Shown: one piece after another, positions 1-8,301 of the stretch | Layout of the letters: each line of letters begins with the position of its first letter | Position numbering within the stretch: position 1 is the stretch's first letter | Source of the DNA: JBFMCC01 sp037445635 | GTDB taxonomy: Bacteria; Chloroflexota; Anaerolineae; Anaerolineales; Villigracilaceae | Length of the DNA: 64,000 bases | NCBI GenBank assembly: GCA_037445635.1 | Contig: JBBIKC010000014.1 | Coordinates: 1-64,000, forward strand | Reading direction: 5' to 3' | The notes under the pieces: generated by a model | Database searches by the model: none | What the model saw: only the letters and a program-made list of their open reading frames with translations | What the model was told of the DNA's origin: nothing | Translations under genes and position numbers: made by a program

Positions 1-131
1 GTATGATTTTTTGGACATCACCGCTACGGTCAGGGAACCCTGCGGACTGCCCGGGCAATGACGAAAGAGCATCGCCGGACATCCCGGGCGCCTGCCTCGG
101 AAATTGAACGCGAAAGAGACTTTCAACTTCA

Positions 132-1448
132 CTACACGAACGCGTCTATGGTAAACGCGAGGAACAATAACAGCAGATACATGCTCGTCCAGCGGTACAT
201 CTGCCAGGCCGCTTTGTTCCCCCCTTTCTTCCGAACACGCCACGCGCTCCAGATCATCCACACGCCGAGAAAAACGGCGGAGACCAGATAGATTATCCCG
301 GACAAACCGAACAGCGGAAGCAGAAGCGATACAGCCACAAGTTCGAGAGTGTAAATCCAGATTTGTCGCCGCGCCTCCGCTTCGCCGCGCACCACAGGGA
401 GCATCGGCACGCCCGCGCGGGCATAGTCGCTTTTACGGACGATGGCCAGCGCCCAGAAGTGCGGCGGCGTCCAGAAGAAGACGATGGCGAAGAGCAGGAT
501 GGAGACCAGGTCAATTCGTCCCGTTGCGGCGGCCCAGCCCACCACTGGCGGGATCGCCCCCGCCCCGCCGCCGATGACGATGTTCTGAACGGTGGCCCTC
601 TTGAGCCAGACACTGTAAACGATGACGTAGTAGATGATACCCGCCAGCGAAAGCAGTGCCGCGACCAGATTGACGAAACTAGCCAAGATATAGTAACTCA
701 GCAGGCACAGTGCCAGTGCGAAGGCCAGCCCCTCGGCAGGATACATGCGTCCCGCCGCGAGGGGGCGTTTCTCGGTACGCTGCATGTTTTTATCGAGGTC
801 GCGGTCAATGAACTGGTTGAGCGCGCTCGATCCGCCAGCAGCCAGCGCGCCACCCAACAGCGTCCACAACGCCAAATTTAACGGCGGCCAGCCTCCCCGT
901 CCCGCGACCAGAGCCGTGATCGTCGTCGCCAAAAGAAGCAGGACGACGACCGGCTTGGTCAGGGAAAAGAAGTCCATGAAACGCTGGCGAAGTCCAAGCG
1001 GCGGATAGGTCTTCGGCATGGGCGAGCGCGTCGCGGAGACATAAACCAGCGCGGCCAACCCGAACCAGAGCGAGACGGCCGTAAACCCATGCAAAACGAC
1101 CAAATGCAACGGGTAGCCGCCGGAGACCTGCGCCGCGCCGATGAGCGCTTCGCCGAAATACAACGTCGCGATCACGGTCGTGAGCGGCAGAAGCAAACGG
1201 TCCTCGCGGTAACCGCGCCAGGCCGAGACGAGCATCCAGATCATTATGCCGCTGGCAAGCGCCACCGCAAGCCGATGCCCCAGGGCAAGCCAGCCCGTCA
1301 GACCGATCGGCGCGCACAGCGGCCAGCCTGGACAGGCGGTCAGCGCGCTGTATAAAGCGACGTACCGTCCCGCCACCGTCGCCAAAAACGTCGCGAGCGT
1401 GGCTGCCAGCGTCAGGCGCGTGAAGGGCGAGGCGAGCGAAAATCTCAT
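132..1448 (-). CDS. ctaB: Half heme A synthase fused to heme O synthase
   Basis: A 438-residue membrane protein that joins two heme enzymes. Residues 1 to about 150 resemble one four-helix half of CtaA/COX15: a Cys-Pro-x-Trp-Pro-x-Cys motif after helix 1, an HR pair in helix 2, and a helix with Gln followed by His further on. Residues from about 160 on are a UbiA-fold heme O synthase with the Asn-x3-Asp-x3-Asp motif (in NQFIDRDLDKN) and DYxRAGVPMLP. CtaB farnesylates protoheme and CtaA oxidises heme O to heme A, so the fusion fits supply of heme A to the oxidase encoded upstream. I start at the ATG whose first bases overlap the surf1 stop (ATGA); an upstream start would add 24 unlikely residues. 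Full CtaA has eight helices, so whether the single half is active is unknown. Confidence 0.88.
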   Translation of the reverse strand: MRFSLASPFTRLTLAATLATFLATVAGRYVALYSALTACPGWPLCAPIGLTGWLALGHRLAVALASGIMIWMLVSAWRGYREDRLLLPLTTVIATLYFGEALIGAAQVSGGYPLHLVVLHGFTAVSLWFGLAALVYVSATRSPMPKTYPPLGLRQRFMDFFSLTKPVVVLLLLATTITALVAGRGGWPPLNLALWTLLGGALAAGGSSALNQFIDRDLDKNMQRTEKRPLAAGRMYPAEGLAFALALCLLSYYILASFVNLVAALLSLAGIIYYVIVYSVWLKRATVQNIVIGGGAGAIPPVVGWAAATGRIDLVSILLFAIVFFWTPPHFWALAIVRKSDYARAGVPMLPVVRGEAEARRQIWIYTLELVAVSLLLPLFGLSGIIYLVSAVFLGVWMIWSAWRVRKKGGNKAAWQMYRWTSMYLLLLFLAFTIDAFV

Positions 1449-2194
1449 GTACGGCCGTGTTCCTGTTTGTGCAAATAAAACGGATAGCCAATCAGCAATA
1501 TGGCCGCGAACGTGAACCACTGCAAAGCATACCCGAAGTGCGGGCCTTCGGTCAACTCGATTTCAGGCTGGAATGGGATGGGAGGCTCGGCGTCATTCGC
1601 ATCGGAATTCGGCTGGATGTAAACCGGCAAAATGGGATAGGGAATCTGCGCTGCGAGCCGCTCGAGGTTGACGAAATTCCAGAAATCGAGACGCGTCTGA
1701 CCGGGCGCCAGTGTGGGATCGGCGCGGCCGCCGAATGGGGTCTTCGCCACCCCCAGACGGATCACACCCTGGACTTCGGCCTGCGCGGCCTCGTCGAAGC
1801 GGGACCAGCCCTCGGACGTCCCGCTGCCCTCGGCGGGGATCCAGCCGCGGTCTACGAGAACCGCTCTCCCGTCGGAAAGAAGAAGCGGAGTGAGTAGGTG
1901 ATAGCCGTACACGCCCTCGTTGTAATAATTCAGCAATGCCGCCTGATTGGCAAAGTCATATGTCCCGCGGACGATGACGGCGCGGTATTCCATTGAGACG
2001 AGATCGGATGTCGGATGCGCGTTCAGGTCCAGGGGAGGCAATTCCAGCATGGACAGATAATGCGCGTTGAAGGCGCGCCGCTGATCTAGACGGTCCAGCT
2101 GCCAGATGCCGAGGCGGATGCAGACTCCGGCGCCCAGGAAGACCAGCAGAGTGGTGAGAATCCACTTGCGGCCGAACATAGTTTGCAGAATCAC
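1445..2194 (-). CDS. SURF1 family oxidase assembly protein
   Basis: A 249-residue protein with one helix near the N terminus (WILTTLLVFLGAGVCIRLG) and one at the C terminus (ALQWFTFAAILLIGYPFY), the usual SURF1 topology with a soluble domain between. Family motifs visible are LGxWQLDRLDQR, the RGTYD region and LVDRGWIP. SURF1 helps insert heme a into subunit I of cytochrome oxidase. The GTG start overlaps the TGA of the upstream gene (GTGA); an ATG five codons later is an alternative. It overlaps the ctaB fusion downstream by four bases, so the three genes are probably translated in a coupled way. Confidence 0.87.
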   Translation of the reverse strand: MILQTMFGRKWILTTLLVFLGAGVCIRLGIWQLDRLDQRRAFNAHYLSMLELPPLDLNAHPTSDLVSMEYRAVIVRGTYDFANQAALLNYYNEGVYGYHLLTPLLLSDGRAVLVDRGWIPAEGSGTSEGWSRFDEAAQAEVQGVIRLGVAKTPFGGRADPTLAPGQTRLDFWNFVNLERLAAQIPYPILPVYIQPNSDANDAEPPIPFQPEIELTEGPHFGYALQWFTFAAILLIGYPFYLHKQEHGRT

Positions 2195-2679
2195 AGGGTA
2201 TCTTTTTTCCTGGAGGGAACGATGAGGCTATAGATGGCAATCAGGACGCCCAGCGGCACGCCCGCGAAGAGGACGCCGTACAAACGCGTGCCGAGCGTGA
2301 GCGGCTCGCGCACGTCGAGGCCGAAGTTGTTGCCGGGCTGAAAACTGCACGCGTACGTCAGTCTCTCTTCGGTGGCCATCAGAAGATGAGCGGAAGCCCC
2401 GGCGGGAATCCACAACGGTCCCAGTTGGTGATCCACCGAATCGTCGTTCTTGATGATAAGCAGGTCGCCTACGACGAAGATCATGCTCTCGGGGATCGAG
2501 GGCGGTTGTTCGCCGCGCGCCACCCGTTGGGCTGTACCGGCGGGAATGGTCAGGTAGATGGCCTGGGGCGGGCGCGCGGTCTCCTTCAGGAAGAAGAAGG
2601 AAATCTCGCTCAGGGCCGCGCCGATGGCTATGCCGATCAACATGGAGACCAGCAATCGGATAATAACAGGTTTGGACAT
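2191..2679 (-). CDS. Membrane protein with cupredoxin-like segment
   Basis: A 162-residue protein not assigned to a named family. A helix at residues 8-30 and another near 128-150 flank an outer domain. That domain contains VVGDLLIIKNDDSVDHQLGP, a Cys in TYACSF and a Phe/Gly-rich end, arranged like the metal-loop region of cupredoxins (Asp-His, then Cys, then a hydrophobic residue). It lies between sco and surf1 in the oxidase operon and overlaps surf1, which suggests a part in copper handling or oxidase assembly. Copper binding is only inferred; the usual Met ligand is not clear. Confidence 0.6.
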   Translation of the reverse strand: MSKPVIIRLLVSMLIGIAIGAALSEISFFFLKETARPPQAIYLTIPAGTAQRVARGEQPPSIPESMIFVVGDLLIIKNDDSVDHQLGPLWIPAGASAHLLMATEERLTYACSFQPGNNFGLDVREPLTLGTRLYGVLFAGVPLGVLIAIYSLIVPSRKKDTL

Positions 2680-2682
2680 GGG

Positions 2683-3285
2683 TTATTTCAATAATAATCT
2701 TATATCGTGGACAATATCGTCAACAGGGGTCTGGAAGCCGTAGGATAACCGCAAGTTTCCATCGCCGTCAATGAGAGTGACGCGGGCAGTGTGATCCACG
2801 GTATAGCCAAGCGCCGAGGTGGTCTGATTGACGGAACGATACACGCCGTAGCCGTCCCAGATTTGTTGTAATTCCTCCAGCGAGCCCGTTAGCCCCAGGA
2901 AATTCGGGTTGAAATGCTGAGCGTATGCCTGGATCTTTTCGGGAGTGTCGCGCTCCGGGTCAACCGAGATGAATACAACCTGCACGGCATTGGCCGCGTC
3001 GCCGAGTTCGTCCATGACCAGCTTGAGTTCGGCCATGGTAATCGGGCATACATCAGGACACGAAGTGTAGCCGAAGAAGAGCAGGACGATCTTTCCGCGT
3101 TGGCCGCTGAGGCGGAAGGGTTGTCCGTCCGCGCCGGTCAATTCGAATTCTGGAGCGACGGGGTACGGCTCACTATAGGAAGTACCGCGAAAAGCGGCGG
3201 GCTTCGCAAACCAGAACACAGCCAGTGTAGTAAGCGCTACAAATCCCAGGGCGCCCAGGCCGACCCAAATCGTTCGTCTGTCCAT
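2683..3285 (-). CDS. SCO1/SenC copper chaperone
   Basis: A 200-residue thioredoxin-fold protein with an N-terminal membrane anchor (about residues 6-26). It has the copper-binding Cys-x3-Cys in GYTSCPDVCPITMAEL (about residues 77-81) and the conserved His in YTVDHTARV. SCO proteins deliver or reduce copper at the CuA site of subunit II, and the gene lies directly in the oxidase operon whose subunit II has a CuA motif. Length and motifs are normal for the family. Confidence 0.93.
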   Translation of the reverse strand: MDRRTIWVGLGALGFVALTTLAVFWFAKPAAFRGTSYSEPYPVAPEFELTGADGQPFRLSGQRGKIVLLFFGYTSCPDVCPITMAELKLVMDELGDAANAVQVVFISVDPERDTPEKIQAYAQHFNPNFLGLTGSLEELQQIWDGYGVYRSVNQTTSALGYTVDHTARVTLIDGDGNLRLSYGFQTPVDDIVHDIRLLLK

Positions 3286-3306
3286 TCGCGTTTTCCAATT
3301 CTCGGC

Positions 3307-3337
3307 AAAATCGGGGCGACCGATTGGCCGCCCCGAT
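3307..3337 (-). terminator. Intercistronic hairpin before sco
   Basis: On the minus strand a 9-bp GC-rich stem (ATCGGGGCG paired with CGCCCCGAT, arms 3310-3318 and 3329-3337) is followed at once by TTTT. It lies in the 79-base gap between the subunit IV/III gene and sco. It probably acts as a partial terminator or processing site that lowers expression of assembly genes relative to enzyme subunits. Confidence 0.55.
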
Positions 3338-3364
3338 GGATACAGGATTATTTATACCAGAAAT

Positions 3365-4135
3365 TTACGCCAGCGTCCCGATCAGATACAAGGCAGGGTA
3401 GAAGAAGATCCACACCACGTCCACGAAGTGCCAATAGACTGCGGCGGCTTCCACGCCCCAATGTCTTTCAGCGGAATAAATCCCTTTGCGGCCCTTATTC
3501 CAGACCGTGAAAAGAAGGATGACGCCCGTCAGGACGTGGAAGGCGTGCATACCGGTCATCATATAGAAGATCGCGCCAACCGCGTCCTTGCTGGCGAAGA
3601 CCTCCTCCAATTGCGCAAGTTGCCATTCGAGACCGACGACACCGACAAGGAAGAGAATACCGAGTATCATCGTGATGAACGTGCCGTTCAGGAAAGCCTT
3701 TTTGTCACCGTGCGCCATGGAAGTCTCAGCCCGATTCATGGAGAATGACGAGATGAGCAGAACGGAGGTCACCGCGAGACCGAGCAGCTGATTCAAATGC
3801 GGGCGGGTCATGCCGAGCAGGTTGAAGCGGCTGACGAATAACCCGCCGAAGACGAACGAATCAGACAGCAGGAACAGCCACAGGCCAAGACGGCTGGTAC
3901 CCGCCTTGTAGGCATAACTATCGTGACCCTCGCCGTGATCTTCCAGGTTGAGGCGATAGATATGCATGTAGTAATACACCACCAGCCCGGCCTTGATCAC
4001 CGCGACCAAACCCAGCAGTACCACCGAATTAACCGCAACCGCGATGCCGAACTCCAGCACGGTCAGCACGGCGAGGAAGATGAAAATGGTCACGCCCTGC
4101 GCGAGTGCGGAGGCTTTGTCTTGTGTGTGCGTCAT
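3365..4135 (-). CDS. Cytochrome c oxidase subunit IV/III fusion
   Basis: A 256-residue membrane protein. Residues 1 to about 60 form two helices with the signature of bacterial subunit IV (KAGLVVYYYMHIY). The rest is subunit III: SRLGLWLFLLSDSFVFGGLF, a SFSMNRAETS segment, TGMHAFHVLTGV, and the final YWHFVDVVWIFFYPALYL. Subunit III stabilises the catalytic core. It is placed after subunit I with a 9-base gap. Separate IV and III genes are the common arrangement, so this is a fusion rather than a truncated gene. Confidence 0.9.
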   Translation of the reverse strand: MTHTQDKASALAQGVTIFIFLAVLTVLEFGIAVAVNSVVLLGLVAVIKAGLVVYYYMHIYRLNLEDHGEGHDSYAYKAGTSRLGLWLFLLSDSFVFGGLFVSRFNLLGMTRPHLNQLLGLAVTSVLLISSFSMNRAETSMAHGDKKAFLNGTFITMILGILFLVGVVGLEWQLAQLEEVFASKDAVGAIFYMMTGMHAFHVLTGVILLFTVWNKGRKGIYSAERHWGVEAAAVYWHFVDVVWIFFYPALYLIGTLA

Positions 4136-4144
4136 GGATTCTCC

Positions 4145-6187
4145 CTATTTCTTCGTAAATTCGATGTACTTCGAGCCGGGCAGGCCATAATCATACGGCT
4201 CGCCGACCACTTCGAACGGGGTGTCGTAGTTATGGGCCGGCAACGGGGAGGCCACCTGCCATTCGGGTGAGCGTGAATTCCACAGGTTGCCGCTCGCGGG
4301 CTCACCGCGTTTCAGACTGACAATCAAGTTGATGATGAAAATCAACACTGAGGCGGCAATCATGAAGGCGGCAATAGTCAGCACCAGATGTGTGGCATCG
4401 AAGCCCTGCATGGGGTCGTAATCCGCGATGCGGCGGCGCATCCCGAGCAGGCCGATGCGCATCATGCCAAGCGATAGAACGAAGAAGGAGGGTGTCATCA
4501 GCCAGAAATGCCATTTGCCGAGGGTTTCGTTCATGCGGCGGCCGGTCGCCTTGGGGAACCAGTAATACAACGCGGCGAAGAACGGGAAGACGAACCCGCC
4601 GAAGAGCGTATCGTGGAAGTGGCCTACGATCCAGTACGTATCGTGCAGGTGCAGGTCCGTCGAAACGGTAGCGTTCGGGGGTCCCGAAAGACCGCCCATT
4701 AGGAAGACAACGACCGCGCCCAGGACGAACAGCATCGGCGTGGGCGTCTCGATCTTCCCTTTCCAGATCGTCGCCACCCACGAGAAGAACTTCACGCCGG
4801 TCGGAACCGCCACCAGCAGGGTGCTGTACATGAATGGGACGCGCAGGTATTCGTTCATGCCAGACGTGAACATGTGGTGCGCCCAGACGAGGAAGCCGAC
4901 CAGCGCAATGCCCAGCGAGGACATGGCAATCCATTTGTAGCCGAAAAGCGGCTTGCGCACGAAGACCGGCAGAAGTTCTGACACCACGCCCAGCCCGGGC
5001 AGGATGAATACGTACACCGCCGGGTGCGAGTAGAACCAGAACAGGTGCTGGAAGAGAACGGGGTTGCCGCCCTTGCCGGGGTCGAAGAATCCCATGCCGA
5101 ACAACCGCTGGAACATGACCAACTGGAACGAGAGGCCGATCAATTGCGTGGCCGTCAAGGCGATGATGGAAGTCGCGATGGAGGCCCAGACAAAGATCGG
5201 CATGCGGAAGGCGGTCATGCCTTTGGCGCGCATGCGGACCACGGTGGCGATCAGGTTGAGCGCGCCGAGAATGGACGACCACCCCGCCACGAATACGCCC
5301 AGGAAGAACATCTGCATTCCGACCGGAGCCTTGGCCGAAAGCGGAGGGTAGCCTGTCCAGCCGGTATCGAAGCCGCCGAGGATCAGGCTGGCGAGGAGCA
5401 GAACGGCCGCGGGCGGCGCGATCCAGAACGAGAAGGCGTTCAGGCGCGGGAAGGCCATGTCATGCGCGCCGATGAGCAGCGGGACGAGGTAGTTCATTAA
5501 GCCGGCAATGCCCAGCAGGATCGAGACGATCATGATCATGCCGTGAAGACTCATCAGCGAGTTGTAAAACTGCAGGCCGTTCTGGTTGAAGAGTTTGAAA
5601 TTGGTGGTGAGGAATTGCAGGCCCGACTGCGCCAGTTCGGTGCGGAATATGAGCGCAAATGTGCCGCCCACCACCAGCAGTATCAGCGCGGTGACGGTGT
5701 ACTGGATGCCGATCACCTTGTGGTCGAGCGAGGGGCCGTAGAATTTCTCCCAGCCGGGCGCGTCGGCGCGGTGTTCGGGAACCTCCAGGCCGCGCGCCAT
5801 CTTGATCCAGTCGTCGGCAACGCCGTGACCGAGAATGAAGCCGATCACACCCACCAGCCCGCCGAAGACCCAGGCGGGTTCCGTGAAGATGTAATTCGTG
5901 TCAACCAGGTTCAAACCCATTACGGCGCGGATACCGGTAACGAACAAGGCACCGAGCAATGTGCCGATTATCTGCCAGGCAAGGGCGCGCGTGATGGTGC
6001 GATAACCGACCAGTCCGTAAAAGAACAGGGCGGCGCCAATGAGCAGGGAGAACAAGCCGGCCGACGAGGCGGTAAAATTCACGCGCCCGGCAACCAGCAG
6101 GTGCAATCCCAGTCCCGCGCCATACCCAACCGCCAGCCCGACCAGCAGAAGCACGAGACTGCGCGTCAATGGTTTCATATTTTTCAT
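4145..6187 (-). CDS. Cytochrome c oxidase subunit I, A2-like
   Basis: Catalytic subunit of a heme-copper oxygen reductase, 680 residues. Seen in order: a low-spin heme His in SLHGMIMIV, the His-Tyr copper site in FYSHPAVYVFILPG (about residue 389), two His in WAHHMFTSGM, and the HDTYWIVGHFHDTLFGG heme ligands. The YSHPxVY form, which replaces the Glu of GHPEVY, is the hallmark of A2-type enzymes. About 150 N-terminal residues with three or four extra helices precede the usual subunit I start and are unusual. The start follows the subunit II stop by 17 bases. Confidence 0.95.
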   Translation of the reverse strand: MKNMKPLTRSLVLLLVGLAVGYGAGLGLHLLVAGRVNFTASSAGLFSLLIGAALFFYGLVGYRTITRALAWQIIGTLLGALFVTGIRAVMGLNLVDTNYIFTEPAWVFGGLVGVIGFILGHGVADDWIKMARGLEVPEHRADAPGWEKFYGPSLDHKVIGIQYTVTALILLVVGGTFALIFRTELAQSGLQFLTTNFKLFNQNGLQFYNSLMSLHGMIMIVSILLGIAGLMNYLVPLLIGAHDMAFPRLNAFSFWIAPPAAVLLLASLILGGFDTGWTGYPPLSAKAPVGMQMFFLGVFVAGWSSILGALNLIATVVRMRAKGMTAFRMPIFVWASIATSIIALTATQLIGLSFQLVMFQRLFGMGFFDPGKGGNPVLFQHLFWFYSHPAVYVFILPGLGVVSELLPVFVRKPLFGYKWIAMSSLGIALVGFLVWAHHMFTSGMNEYLRVPFMYSTLLVAVPTGVKFFSWVATIWKGKIETPTPMLFVLGAVVVFLMGGLSGPPNATVSTDLHLHDTYWIVGHFHDTLFGGFVFPFFAALYYWFPKATGRRMNETLGKWHFWLMTPSFFVLSLGMMRIGLLGMRRRIADYDPMQGFDATHLVLTIAAFMIAASVLIFIINLIVSLKRGEPASGNLWNSRSPEWQVASPLPAHNYDTPFEVVGEPYDYGLPGSKYIEFTKK

Positions 6188-6204
6188 TCCAAATCTCCGC
6201 AGGC

Positions 6205-7221
6205 TTACTTGAGCGTTTTGAGATACGCGACGATATTTGCAATATCCTCGTCAGTGAGCGGGACGACGGGCATGACCTGAGTCTCGAAACCGGCTACGAT
6301 GGTCGCAGACGGTTCCTTGATGGATTCCGTCAGGAACGCCTCGTCTGCCGTGACAGTTGATCCGTCGGAAAGTTCCACCTGCGAGCCAAACAGCCCGCGC
6401 CAGGTCGGACCGATCAGCTTGGTCCCGTCAACGGAGTGGCATCCCAGGCAGCCGCTCGCCTTGACCAGCGCCTCGCCCTTGACCTCCGGCGGCGCGGTAG
6501 CGGCCAGCGCCTGCTGTTCCGAAACCCAGGCCGCGAACTCCGCCTCGGCAGAGACCACCACCGGCCCCTCCATGCTGAAATGCGAGGTGCCGCACAGTTC
6601 CGCGCAACGGACCTTGTAATTGCCGGCCAGCGTCGGCGTGACGCGCAGTTCGGTCACGCGGCCCGGCACGATGTCCTGCTTGACGCGGAATTCGGGCACC
6701 CAGAAGGAATGGATCACGTCCCTCGACTGCATCCGCAGGAGCACCTGTCTGTCCACGGGCAAATGAAGTTCATTCGATACAATCCCATAATCGGGGTACT
6801 CGAAACTCCACGCCCACTGGGAGGCGGTCACGTTCACCACCATTGCCTGCGGGTCTACACGGCGGACCTCCCCAAGAGAGTAGGCGCCCATGTAGGCAAA
6901 GGCAATCACTGTAAACAACGGAATGACCGTCCAGGTGATTTCGAGGGCCGTATTGCCTTCAATGTGTTCCGCGTCCGTTGTATCCCCTTTTCGGCGGCGA
7001 AAGACAAACAGACTGTAGAGCAGCGGAACGACAATCAGGGCAAAAAGAAAAGACATGGCAATCACTTGCAGATTCCACATCCAGTCTATAGAACCCACTT
7101 CCCCCGGCGAACCAGCCTGCGCGCTGGCCGAAACGGGCATGAGGCCAATCGCGTCCAGCCCAAAATAGGTCAGCGCGGCTGCCAGAACAACCAGGACGCC
7201 CACAATTACAAAATGCCGCAT
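6205..7221 (-). CDS. Cytochrome c oxidase subunit II with cytochrome c domain
   Basis: A 338-residue subunit II of caa3 type. There is an N-terminal helix or signal, a second helix before the outer domain, then the CuA motif CAELCGTSHFSMEGP (about residues 205-219). A C-terminal cytochrome c domain has CLGCH near residue 259 and a later Met in TQVMPVVPL. The fused cytochrome lets the enzyme accept electrons without a separate small c-type cytochrome. I use the ATG with AGGAG seven bases upstream; an earlier start would add 15 residues with no signal. First gene of the oxidase operon. Confidence 0.94.
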   Translation of the reverse strand: MRHFVIVGVLVVLAAALTYFGLDAIGLMPVSASAQAGSPGEVGSIDWMWNLQVIAMSFLFALIVVPLLYSLFVFRRRKGDTTDAEHIEGNTALEITWTVIPLFTVIAFAYMGAYSLGEVRRVDPQAMVVNVTASQWAWSFEYPDYGIVSNELHLPVDRQVLLRMQSRDVIHSFWVPEFRVKQDIVPGRVTELRVTPTLAGNYKVRCAELCGTSHFSMEGPVVVSAEAEFAAWVSEQQALAATAPPEVKGEALVKASGCLGCHSVDGTKLIGPTWRGLFGSQVELSDGSTVTADEAFLTESIKEPSATIVAGFETQVMPVVPLTDEDIANIVAYLKTLK

Positions 7222-7338
7222 ACAAATACTCCTGCGCGAAAACGAATTGGGCCATTGGCGGGACAAAACTTATAAGGTCACATTCACCTGCATTCTCCAC
7301 ACCAATAACACGCCCGCACACAAGACGAGGCGGGCTAT

Positions 7339-7367
7339 AATTTACCAAATTAACTCGAATTTGTCAC
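7339..7367 (-). promoter_or_regulatory. Candidate promoter of the oxidase operon
   Basis: On the minus strand GTGACA (7362-7367) and TAAATT (7339-7344) are separated by 17 bases, upstream of subunit II. The match to sigma-70 consensus is moderate, and the leader to the ATG is about 110 bases. Confidence 0.33.
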
Positions 7368-7384
7368 GGATAAAAATTGTCAGA

Positions 7385-7849
7385 TTAAGAGCCCCCAAGA
7401 AGCGCGAGCACTTCGGAACTGTGCTCCGCGGGACGGACTCTTTCGAAGACGCGCGCGATATTCCCCTGCGGATCGATCAGAAATGTCGTCCGCAACACGC
7501 CCTCATATTCGCGACCCATGAACTTCTTCGGCCCCCACACGCCGTACAGGTCGCAGACCTGATGTCCCTCGTCTGCCAGAAGCGGGAACGGCAAGTGAAA
7601 CTTGGCCTTGAACACCGCATGGGAACGAGGCGTGTCTGGACTTACCCCTAGAATGATTACACCCGCTTTTTCGTACGCGGAATAATCGTCGCGAAAACTG
7701 CAGGCCTCTTTCGTGCAACCGGGCGTATCGTCCTTCGGGTAAAAATACAGCACGACGAATTTGCCGCGGAAATCGGACAGGCGGCGCGGCGTGTTTTTGT
7801 CATCCAGTAATTCGAACTCGGGCGCGGGGATACCGGCGGATATGGGCAT
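7385..7849 (-). CDS. bcp: Peroxiredoxin, BCP/PrxQ type
   Basis: A 154-residue thiol peroxidase. The peroxidatic Cys lies in DDTPGCTKEACSFRD, where the second Cys five residues later is the resolving Cys of the BCP/PrxQ class; LYFYPKD and VLRTTFLIDPQG are further family motifs. It reduces hydrogen and organic peroxides with thioredoxin. The ATG preceded by GGAG is preferred to a TTG five codons upstream. A TATAAT at 7871-7876 on the same strand gives a leader of about 15 bases, so it is probably a single-gene unit. Confidence 0.92.
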   Translation of the reverse strand: MPISAGIPAPEFELLDDKNTPRRLSDFRGKFVVLYFYPKDDTPGCTKEACSFRDDYSAYEKAGVIILGVSPDTPRSHAVFKAKFHLPFPLLADEGHQVCDLYGVWGPKKFMGREYEGVLRTTFLIDPQGNIARVFERVRPAEHSSEVLALLGGS

Positions 7850-7870
7850 GGGTTCTCTCCTCAAGCCGCT

Positions 7871-7876
7871 ATTATA
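7871..7876 (-). promoter_or_regulatory. -10 box of the peroxiredoxin gene
   Basis: A perfect TATAAT on the minus strand, 21 bases before the ATG at 7849; no good -35 box is visible. It sits just past the terminator of the receiver gene, which fits independent transcription. Confidence 0.45.
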
Positions 7877-7880
7877 AGTT

Positions 7881-7911
7881 AAAAAACAGAGTGGACGATT
7901 CGTCCACTCTG
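7881..7911 (-). terminator. Rho-independent terminator of the moeA/receiver unit
   Basis: A perfect 10-bp inverted repeat (CAGAGTGGAC at 7887-7896, GTCCACTCTG at 7902-7911) with a five-base loop, followed on the minus strand by six T (7881-7886). It lies just after the receiver gene and ends the minus-strand transcript. Confidence 0.9.
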
Positions 7912-7932
7912 CCTAACAACCAAAGTGGTTGA

Positions 7933-8301
7933 CTACCGGATGATCCCTATCTTCTTCAGCGCCGCCTCCAGTATGTCGAGCGTGGCAGGCTTGATGATGA
8001 CCGCCTGGGCACCGCCCTGCAGCACGCGCTGGCGCGTCTCGGGCTGGTCGTCCGAGGTGATGACCACGACCGGGACCGGGATCAGCCTCGGTTCCCGCCG
8101 CAGATACGCCAGGATTTCCGTGCCATCCACCCCCGGCATATTAACGTCCAAAAGAACCAGCCGGGGCGTCACCGTCCCCAGAGTCGAGATGGCCGCACTG
8201 GCTCCATAGGCAGGCCTGGCTTCCACGCCCAGGACTTCCAGCATCTGGATCAAGGCGTCCGCCGTCTGACGGTTATCGTCAATCACAAGCGCATAAGACA
8301 T
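7933..8301 (-). CDS. Stand-alone CheY-like receiver protein
   Basis: A 122-residue receiver domain with no output domain. Visible are the acidic pair D8-D9, phospho-acceptor D52 (in LLDVNMPG), T82 and K104, the full CheY set. Its ATG overlaps the stop of the moeA-PBP gene by one base (TAATG), so the two are probably co-translated; why a phosphorelay protein follows a molybdopterin gene is not obvious. The partner kinase is not adjacent; the kinase at 55.8 kb is 47 kb away. Confidence 0.85.
   Translation of the reverse strand: MSYALVIDDNRQTADALIQMLEVLGVEARPAYGASAAISTLGTVTPRLVLLDVNMPGVDGTEILAYLRREPRLIPVPVVVITSDDQPETRQRVLQGGAQAVIIKPATLDILEAALKKIGIIR

Noticed and set aside
1..131. Possible structured RNA or gene fragment at the left edge
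   Set aside because: Only short inverted pieces such as CCCGGGC are visible; no known riboswitch or coding pattern could be supported.
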